From contig CAVPNH010000014.1 in assembly GCA_963706755.1 (NCBI GenBank), forward strand, positions 129,836-193,835: a stretch of DNA of 64,000 nt, in the 5' to 3' direction. The notes under the pieces were generated by a model. It saw only the letters and a program-made list of their open reading frames with translations. It was not told where the DNA came from and made no database searches. Position numbers and translations under genes: made by a program. This stretch comes from RPQJ01 sp963706755 (GTDB taxonomy: Bacteria > Pseudomonadota > Gammaproteobacteria > Steroidobacterales > Steroidobacteraceae). Shown here one piece after another: positions 56,132-64,000 of this stretch; position 1 is the stretch's first letter, and every line of letters begins with the position of its first letter.

Positions 56132-56698
56132 TCAGTCACCGCACAGCAGTCGCATCCGGCGCTCGGCGCGGTCGAAGTCCGCGTCCGTCGTCGCATTCAA
56201 CAGCTGGTCCTTGGCGCCAACGCAGGCGTCCGCCTCCGCCCTGGCGTTCGCCGGTACCGCCGTGTTCGCAGCAGCGTTGCAACGTGCGTCATCGACGAGG
56301 CGAATGTTGTTGAACTGTCCGCGCTCGACCGACACGCAATCGCCGACGCGCATGCCGGCCTGCTCGGTCGTTATCTGGATCGTGTTAGTCCCGCCGAGCA
56401 GGACCGTGTACTGGAACCCGGTCGATGATCCCGCAGCGCCCGCCAGACGGCCGCCGACGGCTGCGCCGCCGACGCCACGCAAGGCGCGATTGCTGCGCGA
56501 CTGACCGGAGCCCGACGCGACGCCGAGGGCACCGCCGACTAGCGTTCCGGCGGTCTGCGCGCCCTGATTCTGGATGTCGACCTGGCGCACCGCCGTGATA
56601 CGGCCATAGGTCACCGTCGTTTGTGCATTGGCTTCACCCGCCACGAGGACGCTGCCCAGCAGGGCGATCGAACCGACAAGACTCCATCGCATGTTCAT
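56132..56698 (-). CDS. Glycine-zipper outer-membrane-type protein
   Basis: A 188-residue protein. The signal peptide ends VAGEANAQ at about residue 26. A glycine-zipper segment (GTLVGGALGVASGSGQS then GVGGAAVGGRLAGAAGS) resembles the SlyB/OmpA-linked type. The C-terminus has four cysteine residues (GDCVSVE, DARCNAA, ADACVGA, LLCGD), probably forming disulfides in the periplasm. Function is unknown. ATG 56698 has AGGAGC upstream. Confidence 0.78.
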   Translation of the reverse strand: MNMRWSLVGSIALLGSVLVAGEANAQTTVTYGRITAVRQVDIQNQGAQTAGTLVGGALGVASGSGQSRSNRALRGVGGAAVGGRLAGAAGSSTGFQYTVLLGGTNTIQITTEQAGMRVGDCVSVERGQFNNIRLVDDARCNAAANTAVPANARAEADACVGAKDQLLNATTDADFDRAERRMRLLCGD

Positions 56699-56813
56699 TG
56701 CTATTGCTCCTGAGTTTTTTCGAAGGTAAGTTCGGCCACTAGCGCATGCGTCGCCGCGCGATGCGTGCCTCACTTCAGTACAATAGCAGCACAGTCGGCA
56801 TCGAATACAGTGC

Positions 56814-56889
56814 GCTAGCCGGATACGTGCATCGATCTATACCAAAGGGTAGGCCCCGCCTGCATCGAAAACGTTTATCATTTACAATG
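56814..56889 (+). promoter_or_regulatory. Promoter-like element B upstream of the DUF2860 gene
   Basis: This carries the same ordered blocks as element A: GCTAGCC, GTGCATCGATC, a CCCCG middle and ATCATTTACAAT (-10 TACAAT at 56883-56888). Most differences are transitions. A second TGCATCGA lies at 56861, three helical turns after the first. The start codon of the DUF2860 gene follows about 115 bp later. The -35 region is poor, which suggests activator control. Confidence 0.65.
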
Positions 56890-57005
56890 CGGGGTTTCCG
56901 CTCATCTACGAAGACGCGAAGGGCAGGAACTACCAGCATTGCGACCGGACGCAGCAAGGTCCCCTCATTGGCGTTGCCATCTTGTTTTGACCCGGAGCCA
57001 GACGG

Positions 57006-58046
57006 ATGAAATCGACTCATGCCTTCTCGTTAATTCTGGCGTTGGGCGCCGGCGCCGCGGCGCCGCTCGCATCCGCGATCGAGCCGATCCCGCAGACCCC
57101 GGGCTGGCGAGGGTTCGTGGTCGGCGGCGCGGGATACACCGACCTCAAGAGCAACTTCGTGGCGGGCAACGGGATCCTCGACATCGGTCACGACACCATC
57201 AGTTCCATCTACGACGCTCCAAAGACTGACAGCACCTGGCACCCGCTCTTCACCGGCGAGATCAACTACACGTTCGAAGACCAGTGGCAGGTCTTTCTCG
57301 GCACCTCGCTCGAGGACGCGGTGACGCTGGATGGCGTGACCCAGTTCGGGGTCCGCAAGGACATTGGCGCGTCCGGGGTCCTGCAGGGTGGCTACCTTTT
57401 CAGCGGCATACCCACCCAGACCTGGGAGGATCCGTATGCGGAAGGCGTCAAGCGCAAGGAGACCGATCGCGACTCCAATGGCTTGCGCCTGCAGTGGGAC
57501 CGGGTCATGGGTTCCGCATTCGAACTGACGTTCTCCTGGCGCGACATCTCCATCGAAAAGGAGCGCGGCGGGCAGGGTGTAACCAGCGTGTCGTGCGATG
57601 TCGCATGCCAGGACCTGCTGCGGCGTGACGGTGACCAGTACTCCTTCGACGTGTCCTACCTGTTCAAGCTGGGGGAGGGTTCGCGACACCTGTTGCGCCC
57701 GATGATTCGATACACGATCGACGATCGCGAGGGCGATGCGATCAGCGGCGATTCGTACCGTCTGCAGCTGAGCTACGTGTTCCTGGGCCAGGGCTACACG
57801 GTCGCGAGCAACGTCATCTTCGGCGGCAGTGGCGAGGACGCGCGCAATCCGCTCTTCGGCGTGACGACGGACTCCAACCGGTACGCGGTCGATACGACGC
57901 TGTTCTACCGGCTGCCGGCCGAGAGCGGACGCTGGCAGGCAGTGGGCAGCATCCTCTGGGGCAAGGACGATTCCAACGTACGGTTCCACGACAGCGACGT
58001 GTTCAACGTCAGCGTCGGCGCGATGTATCGCTTCGGAGGCCGGTGA
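57006..58046 (+). CDS. DUF2860-like outer-membrane beta-barrel protein
   Basis: A 346-residue protein with a signal peptide (residues about 1-24, ending PLASAIE). The mature part starts PGWRGFVVGGAGYTDLKSNF and runs through about 300 residues of aromatic-rich strands, such as WQVFLGTSLEDAVTLDG and LLRPMIRYTIDDREGDAI. The ending GAMYRFGGR is barrel-like. It fits DUF2860, an outer-membrane family of unknown function. Its 3' half and flank are copied at 59.4 kb. Element B lies upstream. Confidence 0.82.
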   Translation: MKSTHAFSLILALGAGAAAPLASAIEPIPQTPGWRGFVVGGAGYTDLKSNFVAGNGILDIGHDTISSIYDAPKTDSTWHPLFTGEINYTFEDQWQVFLGTSLEDAVTLDGVTQFGVRKDIGASGVLQGGYLFSGIPTQTWEDPYAEGVKRKETDRDSNGLRLQWDRVMGSAFELTFSWRDISIEKERGGQGVTSVSCDVACQDLLRRDGDQYSFDVSYLFKLGEGSRHLLRPMIRYTIDDREGDAISGDSYRLQLSYVFLGQGYTVASNVIFGGSGEDARNPLFGVTTDSNRYAVDTTLFYRLPAESGRWQAVGSILWGKDDSNVRFHDSDVFNVSVGAMYRFGGR

Positions 58047-58161
58047 CGCACGTTACCGGCGAGTCGCGGCGCTGCGCTTTCACCCCGCCGCCGATCTTCA
58101 GCGGTATCTGCGCTTGGTTGTGGACGGTTTCACCACGAGCTTCGAGTGACGCAATCAGGTC

Positions 58162-58548
58162 CTACATCGCCTGCGGTTTGTTCATCCCGAAGGCGCGCCT
58201 CGTACCGGGGAGCATGATGTAGATCAGGATCAACCCATTCAGGATGAACGAGAGCTGCACGTCGGCGTACGAGCCATTGCCGATGATGACCAGAAGTTCG
58301 ACCATGAGATTGAAGACGGTGACGACGGCCAGGAAGATCCAGGCCTGCGACTGCATATTCCACAGCATTTGAGCGAGCCAGCCGTAGACCCAGGCCATCA
58401 AGGCGAACAGGAAGGCATGCCAGAGCACCCCCGGCACATTGATCATTCCGAAGATCAGGCCGAAGAACCTCAGGGCGGCGAAGGTCGAGAGCACGGCGAG
58501 GACGCCGGCCAGTACGGCAAGTACAGTAACTCCAAAGGGCCTTTTCAT
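58162..58548 (-). CDS. Hypothetical four-helix membrane protein
   Basis: A 128-residue protein with about four membrane helices (for example TVLAVLAGVLAVLSTFAALRF as the first). ATG 58548 has a clear GGAGGAAA ribosome site just upstream. A -10-like TATAAT lies at 58633-58628 on the same strand, about 80 bp before the start. No family is recognised beyond general small inner-membrane proteins. Confidence 0.7.
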   Translation of the reverse strand: MKRPFGVTVLAVLAGVLAVLSTFAALRFFGLIFGMINVPGVLWHAFLFALMAWVYGWLAQMLWNMQSQAWIFLAVVTVFNLMVELLVIIGNGSYADVQLSFILNGLILIYIMLPGTRRAFGMNKPQAM

Positions 58549-59379
58549 TACATTTCCTCCTGGGTAACAAGGGGTAACGCGCGTGACCTCGGACGAGCGC
58601 CATGCGCCCCAACATGGAACATGGTTTATTATAGGCCCCTGACGCTGGCTTGCTGCCGAAGATTACGCGACCATCCTGCATGGTCGACCGGTAGGTGGTC
58701 TGCGCCCAGCGCGACACAGCCCAGAGCAGGGCGGCGGCAGCGGCGACACGCCACGGCCTCGACATGGCCCGCGGAACGCGCGTCTTAAACAAATGGCCGT
58801 CGACCGGTACCGGGAACGGCTACGATCTTCCACAGCAAGCGGAATCAGAACCTTGTCGAACTTGTTGTAAAGGGGCTGTCCCTTTTCCATCGCTGGCAAT
58901 GAAAGGCCCAGGGAAACCGGGGCCTTTCATTTTCTGGGTGATCAGCCGCGTTTCCTGGTGCGTCGGCACTTCCGACAGGCGCTACCCTCTGCTGACCTGC
59001 TGCTTCGGTCCCGACACGGATGTCGGCCGTCTCATCGCACTTCGGCGGCGCCAGCTGTTCCCACGGGGCGCGGGTCTACCGTCGTCGCCGTCCCGAGCGC
59101 ACGGCGCTCTACCGCCTCGTACAGCAGCACCTCGCGACCTGGTCGAGCACGTCTTCCCAGAGGTGCCCGTACGCTAATGGGTCGTGACTTTCCCGAAGCG
59201 GCTGCGCTACTTCCTGCACCGCCCGCGTTCGACGCCGGGATCGCCTTCGATTTTGATCAGCGCACCCCGGGGGCTCCAGCGTCGATCAGGCCCTGAACTG
59301 ATCACCCGACCCGCCGCGCCGTCAGGGCACGCACGCGCACTCCGCTGCACGGAAATGGCCGTTTGGACTTACCATCCGT
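58549..59379. other. Gene-poor region before the DUF2860 copy
   Basis: No gene is supported in about 830 bp. Visible items are the promoter of the 58.5 kb gene, a small hairpin AAAGGG/CCCTTT near 58869-58885, and a strong terminator hairpin at 58898. Open frames here have no family match. The base use is uneven, which fits eroded or rearranged DNA. Confidence 0.55.
58898..58931 (+). terminator. Orphan terminator-like hairpin
   Basis: AATGAAAGGCC and GGCCTTTCATT form an 11-bp stem, extended by one C-G pair, with a T-rich end (TTTTC). It follows no intact gene, so it may be a remnant of a lost gene on the plus strand. Confidence 0.65.
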
Positions 59380-59820
59380 TGCCAGGACCTGCTGCGGCGG
59401 GACGGCAATGTGTACACCTTCGACGTGTCCTACCTCTTCAAGCTGGGGGAGGGTTCGCAGCACCTGTTGCGCCCGCTGGTTCGCTACACGATCAACGACA
59501 GCGAAGGCGCGGCGATCAAGGGCGACGCGTACCTTCTGCAGCTGAGCTACGTCTTCCTGGGACAGGGCTACAGCGTTGTCAGCAACGTCGCCTTCGGCGG
59601 CAGCAACCAGGACACGCGCAATCCGCTCTTCGGCGTGAAGACGAACTCCAATCGCTACGTCGTCGACTCCACGCTGTTCTACCGGCTGCCGGCCGCGAGC
59701 GGACGCTGGCAGGCACTGTGCGGCATCCTCTGGGGCAAGGACGATTCTAACGTCAATTTCTACGACAGCACCGCATTCAACGTCAACGTCGGCGTGATGC
59801 ATCGCTTCGCAGGCCGGTGA
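59380..59820 (+). pseudogene. Partial copy of the DUF2860 gene (C-terminal part)
   Basis: The translation CQDLLRRDGNVYTFDVSYLF through to NVNVGVMHRFAGR matches residues about 200-346 of the gene at 57.0 kb with roughly four in five residues alike. The N-terminal half, start codon and signal peptide are missing. The match continues about 33 bp past the stop (CGTTACCGGCGAGTCGCGGCG in both). The copy ends just before the patatin gene stop. Confidence 0.88.
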
Positions 59821-59851
59821 CGTCCGTTACCGGCGAGTCGCGGCGGTGCGA

Positions 59852-62092
59852 TCACCAGCCGAAGTCGTTGATCGTGCCTTCCTCGATCGGTCGTCCCAGT
59901 CCGAGCACCAACTGCCAGTCGCTGGTGGTGGTACCGGCAAGTGACAGCGACAGCGGGCCGAGCGGCGTGCGGCCGGCCAGCACGAATGCCCCGGAATAGA
60001 TCGGCGACGCGTTGACGCCGTCGATGCGGCCGCTCATGTCCGCAGCGGTAAACGTCAGGCCCGCGAAGATCGACTGGCCGAAGATGTAGCTGATGTCTGC
60101 GATCCGCCACAGGTAGGACGCCTGCGCGCTCCAGTACCCCGTCCCGCGCAGTTCCCCGATGCTGAGCCCTGGCAGGCTGACCGGGCCGCCGAGGCTGAAT
60201 GTGTCGTACAAGGGCAGCGCGGTATCGAACGAGGACCCGCCGCTCACTCGCAGATAGCCGACGTTGCGTTCCAACGGCAGCGCGACAGTTGCCGTGCCCT
60301 CGAAACGGTCATAGGGTGCCTCGGCTCCAAGCGCTTCCTCGCTGCGGAAATACGTCATGCGGGCGACCATGCCGCGCTGCCAGAGCACGTCGCGGTCGCG
60401 CGAGTCGAAGGTGAAGCTCGTCGAGAGGCCGCCATAGCCCTCGGCCGGGATGTCGGGCAGGTCCAGGGAACCGATTTCCCGGGTGGCCGACTGGACGCCG
60501 GAGCGGACGCCCGCACGCAGCTCGGCTCGCCTGCCGAAAACGTGTCCCGCGTCGAGGTAGCCCCACGCAGAAGAGAACCGATAGCTGGTCACCGCGTCGC
60601 CGTCATCGTAGAGGTCCTCGAGGGATCGCTGCGCTATCAGGCCCGGCTCGACGAACCAGCGATGCGCCGCGTCGACTGGCTGGTAGAGGGAGGCCTCCAG
60701 GCCCGAGGTTCGACCCAGCCGTACCGATCCGCCCAGCTCTCCGCCGCGGTCGTTGACCCATGTCTGCAGGTAGTCGGCGCCTATTGTGAACGCCGTGTCT
60801 TCATCCGTGCCGATATAGAAGCCGAGATCGAATCGGACGATGTGCGGGCCCCAGGATTTCTCCAGCAGATGCACGTCCAGGGTCGATTGACTCGGGTCCC
60901 CGGACAAGGTGTAGGCCACGCGCTCGAAGTCGGAGAGCGCAAACACGGCGTTCATGCGCTGGGCAAGCTGGCGCGAGTCGACCACGTCGCCGGCCTGCAG
61001 GCCGAGCGTCTGCCCGATGAATTCCGGATTTGCCCGCTCGAGTCCGACGAGGTTTACGGCCGCCAGCGTGACCTTGTCCCTCCCAGGCCGGGACGCCGTT
61101 TCCCGCCAGGCCAGGTACTCGTCCTCGGTCACCGAATACCGCATGAGATCGGCGCGATGCGCCAGTGCCGCTGCGCGCCCCTTCGGGATGGCGTCATCGA
61201 CCCGGTCGAAAGACGCCGAACCGATGTCCCCCATCTCGATCACGATCTTCACGTCGGCGGGGCCCAGCGTATCGAGCTGCTGTCGCTCGTTGGCGCCAAC
61301 GAGCACGTCGAGGGTGCGCGTCATCATCGTGAGCGGCGAGCGCAGGTCGTCAGCCGTGGGCGGGGGATTCGGCACCGCGACCGCGATGACCACGTCGGCA
61401 CAGGTCTGCCGGGCAATGTCCACCGGGACGTTGCGTGTGAGCCCGCCGTCCCCGAGGATGCGGCCGTCCATGCTCACGGGCGAGAACACGCCGGGCACAG
61501 CCATGCTCGCCCGAAGCGCGAGCGCCAGGTCGCCGCGATCGAGGACGACCATCTCGCCGGTCTGCATGTCGGTGGCTACGGCGCGGAAGGGAATGGGCAA
61601 CTGGTCGAATTTCGTGATGCCGCGGCTGCGGCCCACGAGGTACTGGATCGTCAGGTCGACGTTCTGCGAGTTGATGAAGCCGGACGGCGCAATGAGGCGA
61701 CCGTCACGCACGCCGAACTCAAGGCTGTTGCTGTAGTTGTTGCCGGCGAGCTTGCGGCGCATCGGCACCTGCGTGCGCAGTCCGCTGCGGGCAATGGCTT
61801 CCTGCCAGGAGATCGACCGGACCGCGGCGTCGAGCTCGTCCGCGCTTATGCCCGAGGCGTAGGTGCCGCCGACCAGCGCGCCCATGCTCGTGCCGACGAT
61901 GCAATCGACAGGAATGCGCAGTTCGTCGAGTACATCGAGGGCGCCGACGTGGGCCGCGCCCTTTACCCCGCCGCCACCGAGCACGAGGCCGATGCGCGGC
62001 CGGGGTTTCGCCGGCACCTCCGCGGCGGCACCCTCGTCTGCACTCGCATGAGCAGGGAACCCGGCGCCGGCGACATACGCGCACAGGAGCAT
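59852..62092 (-). CDS. Patatin-like phospholipase with a BamA-like barrel
   Basis: About 746 residues. A hydrophobic export segment (MLLCAYVAGAGFPAHASA) precedes a patatin domain. Its oxyanion hole is LVLGGGGVKGAAHVG, the nucleophile elbow is IVGTSMGALVGG and the DG dyad is in GRILGDGGL. A POTRA-like part (about residues 345-425) and a C-terminal surface-antigen barrel follow, ending INDFGW. This is the RssA/PlpD-type exported phospholipase. ATG 62092 is the last start before the composition change at about 62.12 kb; the true 5' end may have been lost there. Confidence 0.9.
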   Translation of the reverse strand: MLLCAYVAGAGFPAHASADEGAAAEVPAKPRPRIGLVLGGGGVKGAAHVGALDVLDELRIPVDCIVGTSMGALVGGTYASGISADELDAAVRSISWQEAIARSGLRTQVPMRRKLAGNNYSNSLEFGVRDGRLIAPSGFINSQNVDLTIQYLVGRSRGITKFDQLPIPFRAVATDMQTGEMVVLDRGDLALALRASMAVPGVFSPVSMDGRILGDGGLTRNVPVDIARQTCADVVIAVAVPNPPPTADDLRSPLTMMTRTLDVLVGANERQQLDTLGPADVKIVIEMGDIGSASFDRVDDAIPKGRAAALAHRADLMRYSVTEDEYLAWRETASRPGRDKVTLAAVNLVGLERANPEFIGQTLGLQAGDVVDSRQLAQRMNAVFALSDFERVAYTLSGDPSQSTLDVHLLEKSWGPHIVRFDLGFYIGTDEDTAFTIGADYLQTWVNDRGGELGGSVRLGRTSGLEASLYQPVDAAHRWFVEPGLIAQRSLEDLYDDGDAVTSYRFSSAWGYLDAGHVFGRRAELRAGVRSGVQSATREIGSLDLPDIPAEGYGGLSTSFTFDSRDRDVLWQRGMVARMTYFRSEEALGAEAPYDRFEGTATVALPLERNVGYLRVSGGSSFDTALPLYDTFSLGGPVSLPGLSIGELRGTGYWSAQASYLWRIADISYIFGQSIFAGLTFTAADMSGRIDGVNASPIYSGAFVLAGRTPLGPLSLSLAGTTTSDWQLVLGLGRPIEEGTINDFGW

Positions 62093-62127
62093 CGCTGCGA
62101 ACACCCGGGGTCTGACGGCGCCTCCTC

Positions 62128-63166
62128 CTGGCAATTCTTCCCCTTGTACGGCGGCCGCACCTCCAAAGGGGAGAGCTACGGCGGCGTTTTCCCCTTCTAC
62201 GGCACCTATAAGGAGCGCTTCGGCCGGGACCGGGGCGTTTTTTGCCTCTGGCCCCTGTATGCCAGCTCCGTCACCGAGGATACCTACCGCTACAGCCTCC
62301 TCTGGCCGTTTTTTTCCTACGCCACCGGGGGCGAAGAGGCCCTTACCTTCTGGCCTTTCGGGGGCAAAATTGTTAAATCCGGCGTCTATGAAAAATATTT
62401 CGCGCTCTGGCCCTCCATACACTACCAGCGCCTGAAGTTGGACACCGACAACCCCCAGACCATTAACTCGGTTCTCCCGTTTTATGCCTGGGAGACCTCG
62501 AACACGCACTCACGCAAGAGCATCCTCTATCCCTTTTTCACCCACTACCATCAGGACCAGGGCAACTATGACCAGTGGGACACCCCCTGGCCGTTTATCG
62601 TCCGGGGCCGGGGCGACAATTATTCCCTGCAAAGTTATTTTCCCTTCTATTATCACCGCCAGGAAGCCGATAAATCACGCTTCGCCATTTTCTGGTGGCT
62701 CTACGACCACAGAATCGACAACAGCGGCGGCACCTGGGAGCAGACCTACCGCTATCTCCTGTTCAGCACCTATACGAGCGAAATCGACGCCAAAGGAGAC
62801 TGGCGGGAGAAAAACCGGCTCTGGCCGTTGTATTTCTCCACCTCCCGGCCGGGTTTCAGCCATTTCCACGCTCCCGAGCCGATCTTCATCCAGTCCCCCG
62901 GCTTTGACCGATTGTTCGGACCCTGGGTGTATCTCTGGAGCCAGGACCGCCAGGACACCTACCGCCAGGGCAAGGCCTTCTGGGGTATGTACCGCTGGCA
63001 GGAAGATACGGATTACCGTCTGTGGGAACTGAGCTTTCTGGCCGGCCGGGAAACCACGGCCACTACCAGCAAGTTTCGCCTGCTGTCCGGCCTCGTTACC
63101 TGGGAACGGGATGGCGCCCACCGCCGCCTGAAACTGCTGTATCTGCCTCAGGGGTTCAGTTGGTAA
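62128..63166 (+). CDS. 5'-truncated WP-F/Y repeat protein from another genome
   Basis: About 345 residues with no start in the window section. The sequence is built of short repeats of the form hydrophobic-WP-F/L-F/Y (FFPLYGG, VFPFYGT, LWPLYAS, LWPFFSY, FWPFGGK, VLPFYAW, LYPFFTH, PWPFIVRG, YFPFYYH, LWPLYFS). Spacing is about 20-30 residues, which suggests a repeated beta-strand unit. Such repeats occur in deltaproteobacterial-type proteins of unknown function. The codon choice is less GC-rich than in the rest of the window. The ending is LPQGFSW. Confidence 0.65.
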
Positions 63167-64000
63167 GGTGTTGGTCAGTGATTAGTGTTCTGTTGCCAGA
63201 AAAGGGTAGGGGTAAGAGAACGTGTGAATAATTAAGAAGTTTGTCGGCTAACAGGTGATATCAATTGCTCCCAATAGTATCCTTTATTTTGCCTTGCCCC
63301 TTGAGGGGATAGGGTCAGGGTGAGGGGTGCAGAGGATATACTTTTGTCAAGAACCATAAAAACTGGGGCCCAGGCCTCTCGCTTGGGCCGAATGCCTGAA
63401 GGGCATGCCATTCCAGCGGGAAAAATGTCATTTTGAGGGAGCAACTACCGGCGCAGGTCTATTTTTATCAAAATAATAATGTATTTTTTTATATAGATAT
63501 CAATCTGTTATTAGAGTATTTTATCGTCTCCAGCTCAGTCCTCAACACCAGCCACGTTCCCGCCGCCTCGGGGGGGAGAGCAGGAAGGGGCCAACCACCC
63601 TAAGGTCACGTAGCCGCAAAATGGCGTTACCGGCCCGGGCTTCGGTTTTCCCCCCGGTGCTGCTTGTTCCTGCTCCGATTGGCACATATCCTCCCCGAAT
63701 TCGTCCGGAAAGCCTATATCTTGCCGACTATCCTCATAAAAACGGCCCATACTTTTCCTTTCCGCTCCTGGGCCCGGCGTTACCGGTCCCCTGATCACGA
63801 ATTGTCTTATGCAGCCATACTCCCGCCTTTGTTACCCTACTTTGCAAAAGCCATTCCACCCATACTTGCCATCAAAAGTTTGGTGGCCCAGGCTTTCCAG
63901 CCTGTGTGTTTCAACCTCGCGTCCAAACTCTCGTTTGGCCTCCGCCATACTCCGGGCAACCTGAACCTCTGGCAAAATCGCTGTTTTTGTCATCCTGAAC
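63167..64000. other. Low-GC, gene-free end region with palindromic repeats
   Basis: No gene is supported. Base composition drops sharply (for example AT runs near 63470-63530). A repeat CCCCTTGAGGGGATAGGG with GTCAGGGTGAGGGG lies near 63297-63330, of the kind seen as dispersed palindromic elements. CAGGCT-TTCC-AGCCTG is at 63889-63904, and GGCGTTACCGG occurs twice (63623 and 63776). The sequence is unlike the rest of the window. Confidence 0.6.
63289..63330. repeat. Palindromic CCCTCACCCTGACCC-type element
   Basis: The segment contains CCCCTTGAGGGG followed by ATAGGGTCAGGGTGAGGGG. The first part is a self-complementary 12-mer and the second is the complement of the often-seen CCCCTCACCCTGACCCTAT unit. 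Elements of this type are dispersed in several bacterial genomes, so a mobile non-coding repeat is likely. No other copy is seen in this window. Confidence 0.45.

Noticed and set aside
56899..57005. A small gene before the DUF2860 start
   Set aside because: Short open frames there coincide with the expected leader of the DUF2860 transcript and have no start signal.
60542..63166. An 874-codon plus-strand open frame spanning the patatin gene and the end region
   Set aside because: The first two thirds are antisense to the patatin gene and have no protein features. Only the part after 62.12 kb looks coding, as a separate truncated gene.
63535..63798. An 87-codon minus-strand open frame in the end region
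   Set aside because: It covers the paired GTTACCGG repeats and is rich in Pro and Gly; no ribosome site or family match.

Overview
The window reads as a high-GC proteobacterial chromosome segment, most likely from a gammaproteobacterium outside the Enterobacterales. Reasons: gcvR, mlaFEDCB, bepA, mlaA and pldA; a suf operon in the order sufR-B-C-D-S-U-T-Rieske; PutA without the N-terminal ribbon-helix-helix domain; and generally strong GC3 bias. A relative of Xanthomonadales, Nevskiales or Steroidobacterales is a reasonable guess, but species cannot be read from the sequence. The sequence looks like a draft or metagenome assembly. Several conserved single-copy genes (dnaE2, putA, sdaA, sucA, a sensor kinase, a TPR protein) carry one-base indels, and at least two places look like joins of unrelated DNA (about 36.4-36.9 kb and about 62.1 kb).

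Layout. 0-9 kb: dnaE2 (5' end outside the window), a small acidic protein, the thioredoxin-TPR protein CnoX, putA-sdaA (proline and serine catabolism) and an SDR oxidoreductase. 9-16 kb: a minus-strand suf operon for Fe-S assembly, tightly overlapped, headed by its Rrf2 regulator and ending in sufT, a Rieske ferredoxin and a SixA-like phosphatase. 16-20 kb: mlaFEDCB, converging on mlaA (outer-membrane lipid asymmetry). 20-31.5 kb: housekeeping genes (bepA, PIN-PhoH ATPase, bcp, gcvR/dapA, class II aldolase, apbE, second Bcp, GNAT) and three tRNAs (Ser-GGA, Ala-CGC, Arg-CCT).

31.5-41 kb is accessory: a toxin-antitoxin pair with a broken toxin, a DUF1254 protein, two proteins sharing an N-terminal two-helix membrane domain, a sucA fragment running into mosaic debris, a TPR/beta-barrel protein, a ceramidase-like membrane protein and small lipoproteins.

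41-54 kb is the most system-like part. On one strand lie a HAD phosphatase fused to a 2H phosphoesterase-like domain, an arylsulfatase, its radical-SAM maturase (with an extra SEC-C tail), a DUF202 protein, a SulP transporter, a membrane protein and an outer-membrane protein. A stand-alone receiver, a FixJ-type regulator and a sensor kinase with a periplasmic ABC-type sensor lie upstream. A promoter-like element in front of the outer-membrane gene recurs in front of the DUF2860 beta-barrel gene at 57 kb, which suggests a shared regulon.

54-62 kb is envelope-rich: DUF3313 lipoprotein, pldA with a 76-bp tandem duplication in its signal-peptide region, SYLF lipoprotein, glycine-zipper protein, DUF2860 barrel plus a partial copy, and a patatin/BamA-like autotransporter. 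From about 62.12 kb to the end the DNA differs in composition, codon use and repeat content, and probably belongs to another genome.
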